Source: Shinella zoogloeoides (lineage in GTDB: Bacteria > Pseudomonadota > Alphaproteobacteria > Rhizobiales > Rhizobiaceae). From it: 64,000 nt of DNA. Under the pieces are notes generated by a model that worked only from the letters and a program-made list of their open reading frames with translations, was not told where the DNA came from and searched no databases. Location: contig NZ_CP093528.1 in assembly GCF_022682305.1 (NCBI RefSeq), forward strand, positions 2,059,501 to 2,123,500. Reading direction: 5' to 3'. Below, one piece after another: positions 17,352-26,244 of the stretch; position 1 is the stretch's first letter, and every line of letters begins with the position of its first letter. The translations under genes were made by a program, and so were the position numbers.

Positions 17352-18407
17352 TCACACCGCCGCGGCGATGGCCGCGCGCACGGCCGCCTCGTCCATGTCG
17401 TGCAGGCCGATGACGACGAGACGGGTGCCGCGGGTCTCGCCGGGCGCCCAAGCGCGTTCGAAATAGGTGTCGATCCGGCTGCCGACGGCCTGGACGAGCA
17501 GGCGCAGCGGCTTGCCGGGCACATCGGCGAAGCCCTTGAGGCGCAGCACGTCATGCGCGGCGATCACGTCCTTCAGGCGTTCGGTGAAGGCTGCGGGATC
17601 GGCGACCGGGCCAAGTTCGACGACGAAGCTTTCGAATTCGTCGTGATCGTGGTCATGCTCCTCGCCGCCCTCGTGCTCCAGTTCGTGGTGCGACTTGCGG
17701 TTGGCGATGTCGTCTTCCGTTCCGACGCCGAGACCGAGCAGCACGGCGGCGGCGACGTCGCCGTTCCGCGCCTCGATCATCGAGGGCTTGCGCGCGATGC
17801 GGGAGGCGACCTCCGCGCGCACGGCTTCGAGGCCGGCGGCGTCGATGAGGTCGGTCTTGTTGAGAACGATGAGGTCGGCGGCGGTGAGCTGGTCCTCGAA
17901 GAGTTCCTCCAGCGGGCTTTCATGGTCGAGATTCTCGTCCTCGGCGCGCAGCGCAGCCACCCTGTCGTGGTCGTCGGCGAAACGGCCGGCGGCAACGGCG
18001 GCGCTGTCCACCACGGTCACGACGCCGTCGACCGTCACCTGCGTCTTGATTTCCGGCCAGTTGAAGGCCGCGACAAGTGGCTGCGGCAAGGCAAGGCCGG
18101 ACGTCTCGATGACGATATGGTCCGGGCGGTTCTCACGCTCCAGCAGCTTCGACATGGTGGGGATGAAGTCGTCGGCGACGGTGCAGCAGATGCAGCCGTT
18201 GGTCAGTTCGATGATGTCGTCCTCGGTGCAGGCCTCGGCTCCGCAGCCCTTCAGCACGTCGCCGTCGACGCCGAGGTCGCCGAATTCGTTGATGATGAGC
18301 GCGATGCGTTTTCCCCCGGCATTCTGCAGGAGGTTGCGGATCATCGTCGTCTTGCCCGCGCCGAGGAAGCCGGTGATGACGGTGGCGGGGATCTTCTGTT
18401 GCAGCAT
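17352..18407 (-). CDS. cobW: CobW, COG0523 metallochaperone GTPase
   Basis: A 351-residue G3E-family GTPase with Walker A GFLGAGKTT (13-21) and the metal-binding GCICC motif (71-75). A His/Asp/Glu-rich loop (HEGGEEHDHDHDEFES) precedes the C-terminal CobW_C domain and can bind divalent metal. In this position CobW is thought to deliver cobalt to the CobN chelatase. It starts three bases after the cobP stop and sits directly before cobN, which agrees with that role. Confidence 0.94.
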   Translation of the reverse strand: MLQQKIPATVITGFLGAGKTTMIRNLLQNAGGKRIALIINEFGDLGVDGDVLKGCGAEACTEDDIIELTNGCICCTVADDFIPTMSKLLERENRPDHIVIETSGLALPQPLVAAFNWPEIKTQVTVDGVVTVVDSAAVAAGRFADDHDRVAALRAEDENLDHESPLEELFEDQLTAADLIVLNKTDLIDAAGLEAVRAEVASRIARKPSMIEARNGDVAAAVLLGLGVGTEDDIANRKSHHELEHEGGEEHDHDHDEFESFVVELGPVADPAAFTERLKDVIAAHDVLRLKGFADVPGKPLRLLVQAVGSRIDTYFERAWAPGETRGTRLVVIGLHDMDEAAVRAAIAAAV

Positions 18408-18410
18408 GGC

Positions 18411-18935
18411 TCAACCCTTCATTTTCAGCGGCAGTCCGACCGCGAGGAAATAGACTTCAGGAACGAGGGCGGCCACCTGCTGGTGCAGCCGCCCGGCATG
18501 GTCGCGGAAATCGCGCGCCATGCGGTTTTCCGGCACGATGCCGAGACCGACCTCGTTGGACACGAGGATCAGCCGGCCGGGCGCCGCCTTGATGGCATCG
18601 AGAAGGCCGGAGAATTCGGCGACCATATTGCGCTCCTCCAGCATCAGGTTCGTGACCCAGAGCGTCAGGCAATCGACCAGCACCGCGCGGTCGGCACGCG
18701 CCACCTCGGCTATGCGGGCGGCAAGCGCCAGCGGCTCCTCGTGGGTCACCCAGCCGTCGCCACGATCCTCCCGATGGCGGGCGATGCGCTCGCGCATCTC
18801 CTCGTCCCAGGCGCGGCCGGTGGCGATGTAATGGCGTGAAAGACCGCTTGCGGTGACGAGGCCCTCGGCGAAGGCGGATTTTCCGGAACGCGCGCCCCCC
18901 AGAACCAGGGCGGCTCCGGACGATGTCTCGGTCAT
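18411..18935 (-). CDS. cobP: bifunctional adenosylcobinamide kinase / guanylyltransferase
   Basis: A 174-residue nucleoside-triphosphatase of the CobP/CobU family that phosphorylates adenosylcobinamide and then forms the GDP derivative. The P-loop is GGARSGKS (13-20), with the HREDRGDGW block containing the guanylylated His region, and [11 protein letters not shown]. It begins one base after the stop of a 35-codon leader ORF whose own start lies beneath a cobalamin riboswitch. Expression should therefore fall when B12 is plentiful. Confidence 0.94.
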   Translation of the reverse strand: MTETSSGAALVLGGARSGKSAFAEGLVTASGLSRHYIATGRAWDEEMRERIARHREDRGDGWVTHEEPLALAARIAEVARADRAVLVDCLTLWVTNLMLEERNMVAEFSGLLDAIKAAPGRLILVSNEVGLGIVPENRMARDFRDHAGRLHQQVAALVPEVYFLAVGLPLKMKG

Positions 18936-18936
18936 G

Positions 18937-19044
18937 TCAGGCAGCCCTGGCGATCGCGCCGCTGACGAAACCCATGCGCCGGCCCGCCGACGGCAGACCG
19001 GTCATACCGGACGCGACACCGCCCTTTCGGCGGAAAACAGCCAT
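18937..19044 (-). CDS. 35-residue leader ORF between cobalamin riboswitch and cobP
   Basis: Small reading frame starting [13 protein letters not shown]. Its ATG has an ideal ribosome site, GGAGG (19050-19054) five bases upstream, while cobP one base downstream has no obvious site outside this frame. It lies right after the riboswitch, so the regulated ribosome site is probably this one, with cobP translated by re-initiation. It contains SGMTGLP, also found in the small frame before cobE. It is basic and Gly/Ala-rich, with no known domain and no function to assign. Confidence 0.6.
   Translation of the reverse strand: MAVFRRKGGVASGMTGLPSAGRRMGFVSGAIARAA
18991..19011. repeat. copy 2 of the cob-associated 21-bp motif
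   Basis: Reads CGGCAGaCCGGTCAtACCGGA, matching the copy at 11969-11989 at 19 of 21 positions, with the same CCGGT-N3-ACCGG dyad. It lies within the leader ORF upstream of cobP. Confidence 0.55.
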
Positions 19045-19108
19045 GACAACCTCCGTGCTGGCAGTTGGGAGAACCCTCCCCGGTCGGGCGCTATTGCCCT
19101 CATTGGCT

Positions 19109-19440
19109 GGCAGGTCTCCTGGCTCGCAGCGTCGGGCGCGTCAGCGCCTGCGGGTTCCCCTCGCCTTCCCGGGTGGTCTGCATCGCGAAAGGCGGACGAT
19201 TCGTAGAAAAAGAGGCGTCCGGCCCCGGCTTATCGCGATGCCACCCAGTGGCTTTTCCGGCCGGTGCCGCGTTTGCGGTCCCAGGGCACCATTGCCCCGG
19301 CTCCGCGCCCGTTCCTCCGCCGGACAGGGTTCCCTCGCCACTCTACAGTCGCGGGGTCGGCCGTGATTGCGGCGTCCGGTCAGGCTGCCGCGTCACATTC
19401 CCATTTGCTCCCCGACCCGTCACCGGGTTCGGGAACCATC
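19109..19440 (-). promoter_or_regulatory. cobalamin (AdoCbl) riboswitch controlling the cobP-W-N-O operon
   Basis: On the minus strand the conserved elements occur in order: a GGTTCCC start (about 19437), ATGGGAAT, CCCCGCGACTGT (about 19350), GCCACTGGGTGG (19241-19252), CACCCGGGAAGG (19164-19176) and the B12 box GAGCCAGGAGACCTGCC (19109-19125). It is longer than usual because the peripheral arms are expanded. The arm 19177-19240 forms a long hairpin with GCATCGCGA/TCGCGATGC at its base. The stretch 19045-19108 between B12 box and leader ATG contains GGGAG/CTCCC pairing near the ribosome site, so translational control is likely. Confidence 0.93.
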
Positions 19441-19505
19441 CAATGTCCGGATGATTATGCTTCCGCCCGGCGCAAGTCAATCGACCGCCACCGGCGCGCG
19501 CAGCC

Positions 19506-21254
19506 TCAATAGCGGGGAATGATCACCACGCCGCCGCCATCGTCGTAGTAGCCGTCATCGCGATAGTACGGGCCGTCGTAATACCCGTCGACCGGGCCTT
19601 CGAGCACGTCGTATTCGCGCCGGTCGCGCTGGTAGCGGCGCTGCTGGCGATATTGCCGGGTCTCGGCATATTGCGCGGCCTCGCGCAGCGCGCGGAACTG
19701 CTGGCGCGAGAGGTAGCCGTCGGCGCGGTAGCCGGACGAGCGCTGCCAGGCGGCGATGGCCGAGCGGGAGCGCGGGCCGAAGACGCCATCGGCGCCGTTG
19801 GTGCCGTAGCCGAGCGCGTTCAGCCAGCGCTGCGCCTGGACGCGGGTATTGCGCCCAAGATAGGCCTCGCGCGGGTCGACGACCGGCTCCTTGGCGACCT
19901 TGCGCTCGGTCTGCGCCTCCGCCGCATCCAGCGGGCCGGCGGCCTTGGCCAGGCCGACAAGACGCTCACGGGCATCGGCGACGAAGCGGCCATTCGGATA
20001 TTCGGCGATATAGCCGCGGAAGGCCTTTTCCGAGCCTTCGAGAACGGCCTTCTGGAAGGTCTCCTCCTCGCGCCTTGCCGCTTCCGCCTTGTCGGCGGCG
20101 GCGTTGCCGGCGCCCTGCGCCGCGCTCGTGGCGGCGGCTGCACCCTCTTCCGCCTGCTTGCGCGCGGCAGCTGCTTCCGCCGCCCGCTTTTCGGCTTCCT
20201 TCGCAAGGCGCGCGGCCTCCGCAGCCTTTGCCTCGGCATCAGCGGCAGCCTTGGCGGCCTCGGCTTTCAGCCGCTCCAGTTCGGCCGCCTTCTCTTCGGC
20301 GAGCTTACGGGCGGCGGCGGCTTCCTGCTCGATCCGCGCCTTTTCGGCAGCGGCGGCCTTTTCCGCCTCGATGCGCTTCGCCTCGGCCTCGCGGCGGGCA
20401 TTGGCCTCCTGTTCGGCCCGAGCCTTTTCCGCAGCGGCGGCTTCCTCCGCCTTCTTGCGGTCGGCCTCGGCCTTGAGCCGCGCGGCCTCTTCCGCCTTCG
20501 CCTTGTCGGCGGCGGCCGCAGCCTCCGCCTTCAGGCGCGCAGCCTCGGCAGCCTGTTCCTCGGCCTGCTTGCGGGCGGCCGCTTCCTTCTTTTCGGTTTC
20601 GGCCTTGAGGCGGGCGGCCTCCTCGGCGCGGGCCTTCTCCGCCGCGGCAGCCTCGGCCTTCGCCTTCGCTTCCGCCGCCGCTTTCTCCTCGGCGAGCTTT
20701 TGCGCGGCGGCCGCTTCCTCCGCCTTCAGGCGCGCGGCTTGCGCATCGGCCTTCGCCTTCTCGGCCTCGGCGGCCTTGCGGGCATCCTCTTCGGCCTTCT
20801 TGGCCTCGGCAGCCTTGCGCGCGGCCTCTTCTGCCTTGGCTTTCTCCGCCTCGGCAGCCTTTTGCGCCTCTTCCGCCTTCTTCGCCTCGGCGGCCTTCCG
20901 CGTCTCTTCTTTCGCCTTTGCGGCAGCCGCGGCCTCCTCGGCCTTTGCCTTGGCGGCGGCGTCATCGGACGCGGTCGCCGCCGGCTTCGCCTTGGCCGAG
21001 GCTTGCAATTCAGCGATGCGCAGGCGCGCCATGGAGGCAAAGGTGCCGTTCGGATATTGCTTCAGGTAGCCTTCATACTGCGCGAGGTCGCTGCCGGAAG
21101 AAACCTTCTGCCAGAGGGCGAACTCCTCCTCCCAGCGCTTTCCGGCGCTGGAAGCCTCATTGGCCGTCTGGGCGGAGGCGACCGCCGGAAGACCGGCGAG
21201 CGACAATCCGACCAGACCGGCCAGAACGGAGCGTGCGAGAGGTCGAGACCGCAT
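19506..21254 (-). CDS. secreted coiled-coil protein with C-terminal peptidoglycan-binding domain
   Basis: A 582-residue exported protein. A signal peptide (residues 1-28, ending AVASAQ) is followed by a short globular part with two repeats resembling WQKVSSGSDLAQYEGYLKQYPNGTF. Next is a very long Ala/Lys/Glu/Arg-rich region (about 90-400) with AAEAKKAEE-like units that should form a TolA-like helix. A second 'Y..YPNGRF' repeat follows. At 465-531 there is a peptidoglycan_binding_1 domain (VQRWLNALGY.. GVFGPRSRSAIAAWQ). The tail is rich in Tyr, Asp and Arg. It may span or tether the envelope. Start at 21254 has AAAGGGTGAA upstream. Function unknown. Confidence 0.8.
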   Translation of the reverse strand: MRSRPLARSVLAGLVGLSLAGLPAVASAQTANEASSAGKRWEEEFALWQKVSSGSDLAQYEGYLKQYPNGTFASMARLRIAELQASAKAKPAATASDDAAAKAKAEEAAAAAKAKEETRKAAEAKKAEEAQKAAEAEKAKAEEAARKAAEAKKAEEDARKAAEAEKAKADAQAARLKAEEAAAAQKLAEEKAAAEAKAKAEAAAAEKARAEEAARLKAETEKKEAAARKQAEEQAAEAARLKAEAAAAADKAKAEEAARLKAEADRKKAEEAAAAEKARAEQEANARREAEAKRIEAEKAAAAEKARIEQEAAAARKLAEEKAAELERLKAEAAKAAADAEAKAAEAARLAKEAEKRAAEAAAARKQAEEGAAAATSAAQGAGNAAADKAEAARREEETFQKAVLEGSEKAFRGYIAEYPNGRFVADARERLVGLAKAAGPLDAAEAQTERKVAKEPVVDPREAYLGRNTRVQAQRWLNALGYGTNGADGVFGPRSRSAIAAWQRSSGYRADGYLSRQQFRALREAAQYAETRQYRQQRRYQRDRREYDVLEGPVDGYYDGPYYRDDGYYDDGGGVVIIPRY

Positions 21255-21405
21255 GTACTTCACCCTTTTCGGATCGCGCGCGGGCGCAGCAAGCGCCCAC
21301 CGGCCAAACGTGTTTTCGTCACTCCTCGCACCGAATTCTGGCGCAACTTTGGTGCGCCGTATCGTTGCGAAGCAACCTGATGGCTGTACGTTCGAGACGG
21401 CCCGT

Positions 21406-22869
21406 TTAATCAGGCGCGTCCAAAAGATCGTCCAGCCAGCGGCGGTCCAGAACCGCCTCCAGTTCCGCCGCAACGCCGTCGAGCGCGGCATCCACGCCGG
21501 CGCGGTAGTCGAAACCGCCACCTTCGATACCGAAATCCGCAAGAAGCCTCGCCCGATAGGCATCGCTCGAAAGCAGGCCGTGCAGATAGGTGCCCATCAC
21601 CCGCCCGTCGGGCGAGATCGCGCCGTCCGGCCGCCCGTCGATGCTGACGGAGGGATTGAGGGCATCCGGGCCGGCGGTGCGGCCGAGATGGATTTCGTAA
21701 CCTTCCAGCGGCACGTCGTATTGCAGCGAGCGCGCCCGGCTGTTGCGCACGGTCTTTTCCGGCGCCATTTCCGTCTCGACATCCAGCAAGCCGAGGCCTT
21801 CCACCTCCCGTCCGCCGCCCTCGATGCCGAGCGGATCGGTGACACGGCGGCCAAGCATCTGGTAGCCGCCGCAGATGCCGATGACCCGCCCGCCGCGGCG
21901 CATATGCATGGCGAGATCGCGGTCCCAGCCGGCGGCGCGGAAATCGGCGAGGTCCGCGATGGTCGATTTGGAGCCGGGCAGAACGACGAGGCCGGCATCG
22001 GCGGGCAGCGGCTCACCCGGCCGCACGAAGACGAGGTCTACCTGCGGCTCAGCCTTCAGCGGATCGAGATCGTCGAAATTGGCGATGCGCGACAGGACGG
22101 GCACGGCGACCTTCAGCGCCCCCCCCCTTCCGCCGGCAAGCCTTTCCAGCACGACCGAATCCTCCGCCGGCAGCCGCCCCGCATCCTTAAGCCACGGCAC
22201 GACGCCGAAGCACGGCCAGCCGGTGAAGCGGCCGATCTCGGCGATCCCGCCGTCGAAAAGCGTCACATCGCCCCGGAACTTGTTGATGAGATAGCCCGAG
22301 ATCATGCGCCGGTCCTCCTCCGGCAGGATCGCATGGGTGCCGACCAGCGAGGCGATCACGCCGCCGCGGTCGATATCGCCGACGAGCACGACAGGCACGC
22401 CCGCCCGCGTCGCAAAGCCCATATTGGCGATGTCGCCGGCCCGAAGGTTGATTTCCGCCGGGGAGCCGGCCCCCTCGACGACGACGAGATCGGCCCCGGC
22501 GGAGAGGGCCGAGAAGCTTTCCATGACGGCATCCATCAGCCTCGGCTTCAGCGCCTGGTAGTCGCGCCCCTTCGCCTGGCCGAAGACCTTGCCCTGCACG
22601 ATGATCTGGCTGCCGACATCGGACTGCGGCTTCAGCAGAACGGGGTTCATATGCACGGAGGACGGCACGCGCGCGGCCAGCGACTGCAGCCATTGCGCCC
22701 GGCCGATCTCCCCGCCGTCGGCGGAGACGGCGGCATTGTTCGACATGTTCTGCGGCTTGAAGGGGCGCACGCTCAGCCCGCGATTGGCGGCGATGCGGCA
22801 AAGCCCCGCCACCAATACCGTTTTTCCGACATCGGAGCCGGTGCCCTGCAGCATGATCGTTCTTGTCAT
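21406..22869 (-). CDS. cobQ: cobyric acid synthase
   Basis: A 487-residue glutamine amidotransferase that amidates side chains b, d, e and g of adenosylcobyrinic a,c-diamide. The N-terminal synthetase domain starts [12 protein letters not shown] and has [11 protein letters not shown]; the C-terminal triad glutaminase-like domain has [10 protein letters not shown] with the Cys. Full length. It stands apart from the two cob operons, with its own upstream region (22870-23113), and no riboswitch is visible there. Confidence 0.95.
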   Translation of the reverse strand: MTRTIMLQGTGSDVGKTVLVAGLCRIAANRGLSVRPFKPQNMSNNAAVSADGGEIGRAQWLQSLAARVPSSVHMNPVLLKPQSDVGSQIIVQGKVFGQAKGRDYQALKPRLMDAVMESFSALSAGADLVVVEGAGSPAEINLRAGDIANMGFATRAGVPVVLVGDIDRGGVIASLVGTHAILPEEDRRMISGYLINKFRGDVTLFDGGIAEIGRFTGWPCFGVVPWLKDAGRLPAEDSVVLERLAGGRGGALKVAVPVLSRIANFDDLDPLKAEPQVDLVFVRPGEPLPADAGLVVLPGSKSTIADLADFRAAGWDRDLAMHMRRGGRVIGICGGYQMLGRRVTDPLGIEGGGREVEGLGLLDVETEMAPEKTVRNSRARSLQYDVPLEGYEIHLGRTAGPDALNPSVSIDGRPDGAISPDGRVMGTYLHGLLSSDAYRARLLADFGIEGGGFDYRAGVDAALDGVAAELEAVLDRRWLDDLLDAPD

Positions 22870-23113
22870 AGGGGTTTCCTAACATTCCGGCCTGTCGCCG
22901 GAAAGCCCTGACTTATCGCAATCTTGCCACATTTTTCGAAGGCCGGAGACGAAGGCTCGCACCATTTCGCCATGCAGTTTTCGCATAGCGGATATAATGT
23001 TCCATTTGCGACGCGAAGCGCCGTGAACGACCATGACTTCCGCCGTTGGCCGGCCTATATCGATCTTATCGCACAGCCGTGGCGCGTGGCCCCGGACTTC
23101 AAGGACAAGAGAC

Positions 23114-23257
23114 ATGCTGTACATCTTCAGCAAGCAGAATTTCGTTCAGATCGCCTGGAACGGCAAGGCGCCGCGGAGCGAATCGCGCGTTCGTAACGTC
23201 GTCCTCGACGCGCCGCTCGGCCCGCTCGGCGTCGTGCGCACCGGCAATGTCGGCTGA
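23114..23257 (+). CDS. small hypothetical protein (47 aa)
   Basis: Short frame beginning MLYIFSKQNFVQIAW, with AAGGA about ten bases before the ATG and a strong intrinsic terminator 37 bases after the stop. A TATAAT hexamer is at 22993-22998, about 115 bases upstream, but without a good -35. Base use is like real genes of the window. No domain recognised. The terminator and lack of any other gene here favour a real short transcript. Confidence 0.5.
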   Translation: MLYIFSKQNFVQIAWNGKAPRSESRVRNVVLDAPLGPLGVVRTGNVG

Positions 23258-23293
23258 TCCATAGGGCGTGACGTCAGGTCCGCCCGCATGCAG

Positions 23294-23326
23294 CGCCGCC
23301 TCTCTCCGGGAGGCGGCGTTTCTTTT
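23294..23326 (+). terminator. intrinsic terminator after the 47-aa ORF
   Basis: Stem CGCCGCCTC (23294-23302) pairs with GAGGCGGCG (23310-23318), followed by TTTCTTTT. Confidence 0.85.
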
Positions 23327-23354
23327 GGCCATTCGAAGGGCCTTGAAACGGCGA

Positions 23355-23387
23355 AAGCCGTGCATCCCTTTCGGTGATGCACGGCTT
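23355..23387. repeat. perfect 12-bp inverted repeat
   Basis: AAGCCGTGCATC and GATGCACGGCTT flank a nine-base loop. There is no T-run directly after it on the plus strand. It could be part of a small RNA, a second terminator or a processing site. Confidence 0.55.
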
Positions 23388-23861
23388 GCCAAAATACGCA
23401 TGGCGGCTTCCGACAAAAACGCATCGGAACCAGGCACCCCGGTACGCAAAACCTTTCCGGAGCAGGCGGCGATGTCCCCCGCCGTGACAAAACCAATAGC
23501 GGCACATCCTTACCGGACCGTTATCGGGACGTTAAGCAAAGATGAATCCCGCACTTTTTCCGAAAAATTCCTGGAAAAATTTTTGACATGCGCGCCCGGC
23601 ACGCTCCAAGTGAGCCGGATACGCCCCCGCAGGCGGTTGATTTCTTTACGGGATCCCGTAGGCTTGCCAGCGTGACGAAAAAAATGCGTCGCGGGCGACA
23701 GGTTTTGCCGGCGGACAAAAAACAGCCTTGGAGCAGGCCTAGCGGGACAGGGAACCCGGCGCGCCCTCCGCCGTCACAGACGTTACGGGCAGCCGGCTTG
23801 AGAAAACCGTCGCGCCGCCCCCGGCCGAACATCGTACGAAAGACTGGGAGGTCTTTGCCCC

Positions 23862-24860
23862 ATGAAGACGCTGCTTGCCTCCACGCTCCTTGCCGCCGGG
23901 CTTTTCGCTGCTGCCGGTTCCGTGCAGGCGGCGGAGTGCGGCAAGGTCAGCATCGCCGAGATGAACTGGGATTCGGCGAGCATCGCAGCCCATATCGACA
24001 GGCTGATCCTCGAAAAGGGTTATGGCTGCACGGTCACGCTCGTGCCGGGCGATACGATGTCGACCTTCACCAGCATGAAGGAGACGGGAAAGCCGGACGT
24101 CGCGCCCGAATTGTGGGTGAACGCCGTGCGCACGCAGCTCAACGCCGCCATCGCCAAGGGCCGCCTGTTCCAGCTCGCCCCGCTGCTTGCCGACGGTGGC
24201 GTCGAAGGCTGGTGGATCCCGAAATTCCTGGCCGACGAGCACCCGGAGATCAAGACGGTCGCCGACGCCCTGAAGCAGCCGCAGCTTTTCCCCGCCCAGG
24301 ACAATCCGGAAAAGAGCGCGGTCTACAATTGCCCGGCCGGCTGGAGCTGCCAGGTTTCCACCGCCAACCTCTTCAGAGCGCTGAAGGCGGACGAATTGAA
24401 TTTCGAGCTGGTCGACACCGGCTCGGCCGCGGGTCTCGACGCCTCGATCGCCAAGGCCTTCGAGACAAAGACCGGCTGGCTCGGCTACTACTGGGCGCCG
24501 ACCGCGCTGCTCGGCAAATACGAGATGACGAAGCTCTCCTTCGGCATCGAGCACGACAAGGCCGAATGGGACGCCTGCACCGCGGTGCCGGATTGCCCGA
24601 ACCCCAAGGTCAACTCCTTCCCAACCTCGGATGTCTTCACCATCGTGACCGAGGCCTTTGTCAAAAAGGCAGCCGTCGCCATGGACTACATGAGCGCCCG
24701 GAGCTGGGACAACGGCACCGTCAGCAAGGTGCTCGCCTGGAAGGCGGAGAACACGGCAACGAGCGAGGACGCCGCAAAGCATTTCCTGGCGACCTATCCC
24801 GACATGTGGACCGGCTGGGTCAGCCCGGAAGTCGCCGACAAGATCAAGGCGGCGCTCTGA
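23862..24860 (+). CDS. periplasmic glycine/proline-betaine type substrate-binding protein
   Basis: A 332-residue exported binding protein (signal peptide 1-23, ending SVQA) of the ProX/OpuAC family for quaternary ammonium compounds. MNWDSASIAAHI at the mature N-terminus and the Trp-rich block GWLGYYWAPTALLG are typical of the aromatic cage that binds trimethylammonium groups. Paired Cys residues (CTAVPDC and YNCPAGWSC) suggest disulfides. It is 220 bases before an ABC ATPase of the same system, but no permease gene follows. Ligand is probably a betaine; the exact one is unknown. Confidence 0.85.
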   Translation: MKTLLASTLLAAGLFAAAGSVQAAECGKVSIAEMNWDSASIAAHIDRLILEKGYGCTVTLVPGDTMSTFTSMKETGKPDVAPELWVNAVRTQLNAAIAKGRLFQLAPLLADGGVEGWWIPKFLADEHPEIKTVADALKQPQLFPAQDNPEKSAVYNCPAGWSCQVSTANLFRALKADELNFELVDTGSAAGLDASIAKAFETKTGWLGYYWAPTALLGKYEMTKLSFGIEHDKAEWDACTAVPDCPNPKVNSFPTSDVFTIVTEAFVKKAAVAMDYMSARSWDNGTVSKVLAWKAENTATSEDAAKHFLATYPDMWTGWVSPEVADKIKAAL

Positions 24861-25080
24861 GCGGATTTTCGGGAAGAACGGCCGCACGCGCATCAAAAAA
24901 GCGAAGAGGTCGCAAACAGTACACTGTCGGGCGGCGGTTCATGCAATGACAATGCGGGGAACAGGGACCAGAACAAGAATAATCCCGCACCAATCCTGAA
25001 GGAACCGCGCTCCGCCGATCCCCATCGGCGATGGGCGCGCAAGACAGGCCAGCGGCTGCACAAGCATTCGGAGGGAATTC

Positions 25081-26124
25081 ATGGTTAGTCATGCAATCGA
25101 GGTCCGCAATCTCTACAAGATCTTCGGACCCCGCGGCGGCGACTACGTCGATGCCGTCAAGAACGGTATGGGCAAGGCGGAACTGAACCAGAAATACGGC
25201 CATGTGCTCGGCCTGCGCGACATCAACATCTCCATGCCGGCCGGCGGCATCATGGTGGTCATGGGCCTTTCCGGCTCGGGCAAATCCACCCTCATCCGCC
25301 ATATCAACCGCCTGATCGACCCGACCGCCGGCGAAGTCCTCTATGACGGCGTCGACGTCTGTCGCATGAACGAGAACGACCTTCGCGAGTTCCGCCGGCA
25401 CAAGACCGCCATGGTGTTCCAGAAATTCGCGCTGCTGCCACACCGAACCGTGCTGGAAAACACCGTCTACGGCCTCGAAATCCAGGGTGTCGCCGCCGCC
25501 GAGCGCGAAAAGCGCGCTAAACAGTGGATCGCCCGCGTCGGCCTTGCCGGCTTCGAGAACCATTATCCCAATCAGCTTTCGGGCGGCATGCAGCAGCGCG
25601 TCGGCCTTGCCCGCGCGCTCACCAACGACGCAGACATCCTCCTGATGGATGAAGCCTATTCGGCGCTCGACCCCCTGATCCGCGTCGACATGCAGACCGT
25701 GCTTCTCGACCTGCAGAAGGAACTGAAGAAGACCGTCGTCTTCATCACGCACGATCTGGACGAAGCGCTACGCCTCGGCGACAAGATCGCCATCCTGCGC
25801 GACGGCATGGTGGTGCAGCAGGGCACCGGCCAGGAGATCGTGCTCAACCCGGCGGACGAATACATCACGGCCTTCGTCAAGGAAGTGAACCGCGGCCGCG
25901 TCGTCAATGTCGAGACCATCATGGCGCCCCTTTCCGGCAATCCCGAGGGCATGCCGATCCGGAGCGGCACCGTGCTCGAGGAGGCCGCCCGCGCCATGAC
26001 CTCGGCCAACCAGACGCTGGCCCATGTGGTCGACGAGGCCGGCAGGCCGCTCGGCGCGCTCAGCCTCAGCGCCGTTATCGCCGCGATGGTGACCTCGGCG
26101 AGCCACGAGACGAAAGCGGCCTGA
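25081..26124 (+). CDS. quaternary-amine ABC transporter ATP-binding protein (ProV/OpuAA type)
   Basis: A 347-residue ABC ATPase with Walker A GLSGSGKST, signature LSGGMQQR and Walker B DILLMDEAYSALDP. The C-terminal part (VVNVETIM.. ALSLSAVIAAMV) resembles the CBS-like regulatory tail of glycine-betaine importers. It should energise uptake with the binding protein upstream. A terminator follows directly, so the expected ProW-type permease is not in this operon and must be encoded elsewhere. Confidence 0.88.
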   Translation: MVSHAIEVRNLYKIFGPRGGDYVDAVKNGMGKAELNQKYGHVLGLRDINISMPAGGIMVVMGLSGSGKSTLIRHINRLIDPTAGEVLYDGVDVCRMNENDLREFRRHKTAMVFQKFALLPHRTVLENTVYGLEIQGVAAAEREKRAKQWIARVGLAGFENHYPNQLSGGMQQRVGLARALTNDADILLMDEAYSALDPLIRVDMQTVLLDLQKELKKTVVFITHDLDEALRLGDKIAILRDGMVVQQGTGQEIVLNPADEYITAFVKEVNRGRVVNVETIMAPLSGNPEGMPIRSGTVLEEAARAMTSANQTLAHVVDEAGRPLGALSLSAVIAAMVTSASHETKAA

Positions 26125-26148
26125 AAGCGACGGCGATGCAGAACGGGA

Positions 26149-26176
26149 GGGCGCCCGCAAGGCGCCCTTTTCTTTT
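26149..26176 (+). terminator. intrinsic terminator after the betaine ABC ATPase gene
   Basis: GGGCGCC (26149-26155) pairs with GGCGCCC (26161-26167), followed by TTTTCTTTT. Confidence 0.88.
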
Positions 26177-26200
26177 GCCGAAGCCTGTCGTTGCATTCAC

Positions 26201-26216
26201 ATAAAGAAATCTTTAT
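26201..26216. promoter_or_regulatory. ATAAAGA-N2-TCTTTAT operator upstream of bmt (SahR-like candidate)
   Basis: A 16-bp inverted repeat with seven-base arms, 29 bases before the bmt ATG. It resembles the palindromes described for SahR-type ArsR regulators of methionine/SAH metabolism in proteobacteria, a fitting control for a homocysteine methyltransferase. The repeat is seen directly; the regulator is inferred from memory of the motif. Confidence 0.6.
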
Positions 26217-26244
26217 ATGATGCGACAAACAGAAGGATCCTCCC

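Larger units (their letters stand above)
23258..23861. other. 600-bp intergenic region upstream of the betaine-binding protein gene
   Basis: No convincing gene. It holds the terminator at 23294-23326, a second perfect hairpin at 23355-23387, and then a stretch richer in A and T (23520-23590) likely to contain the promoter of the substrate-binding protein. A TTGACA at 23583-23588 lacks a clear -10 partner. Confidence 0.6.

Noticed and set aside
20130..20960. Dense repetitive DNA that could suggest a CRISPR or satellite array
   Set aside because: The repeats are irregular and in frame; they encode the Ala/Lys/Glu-rich helical region of a secreted protein.
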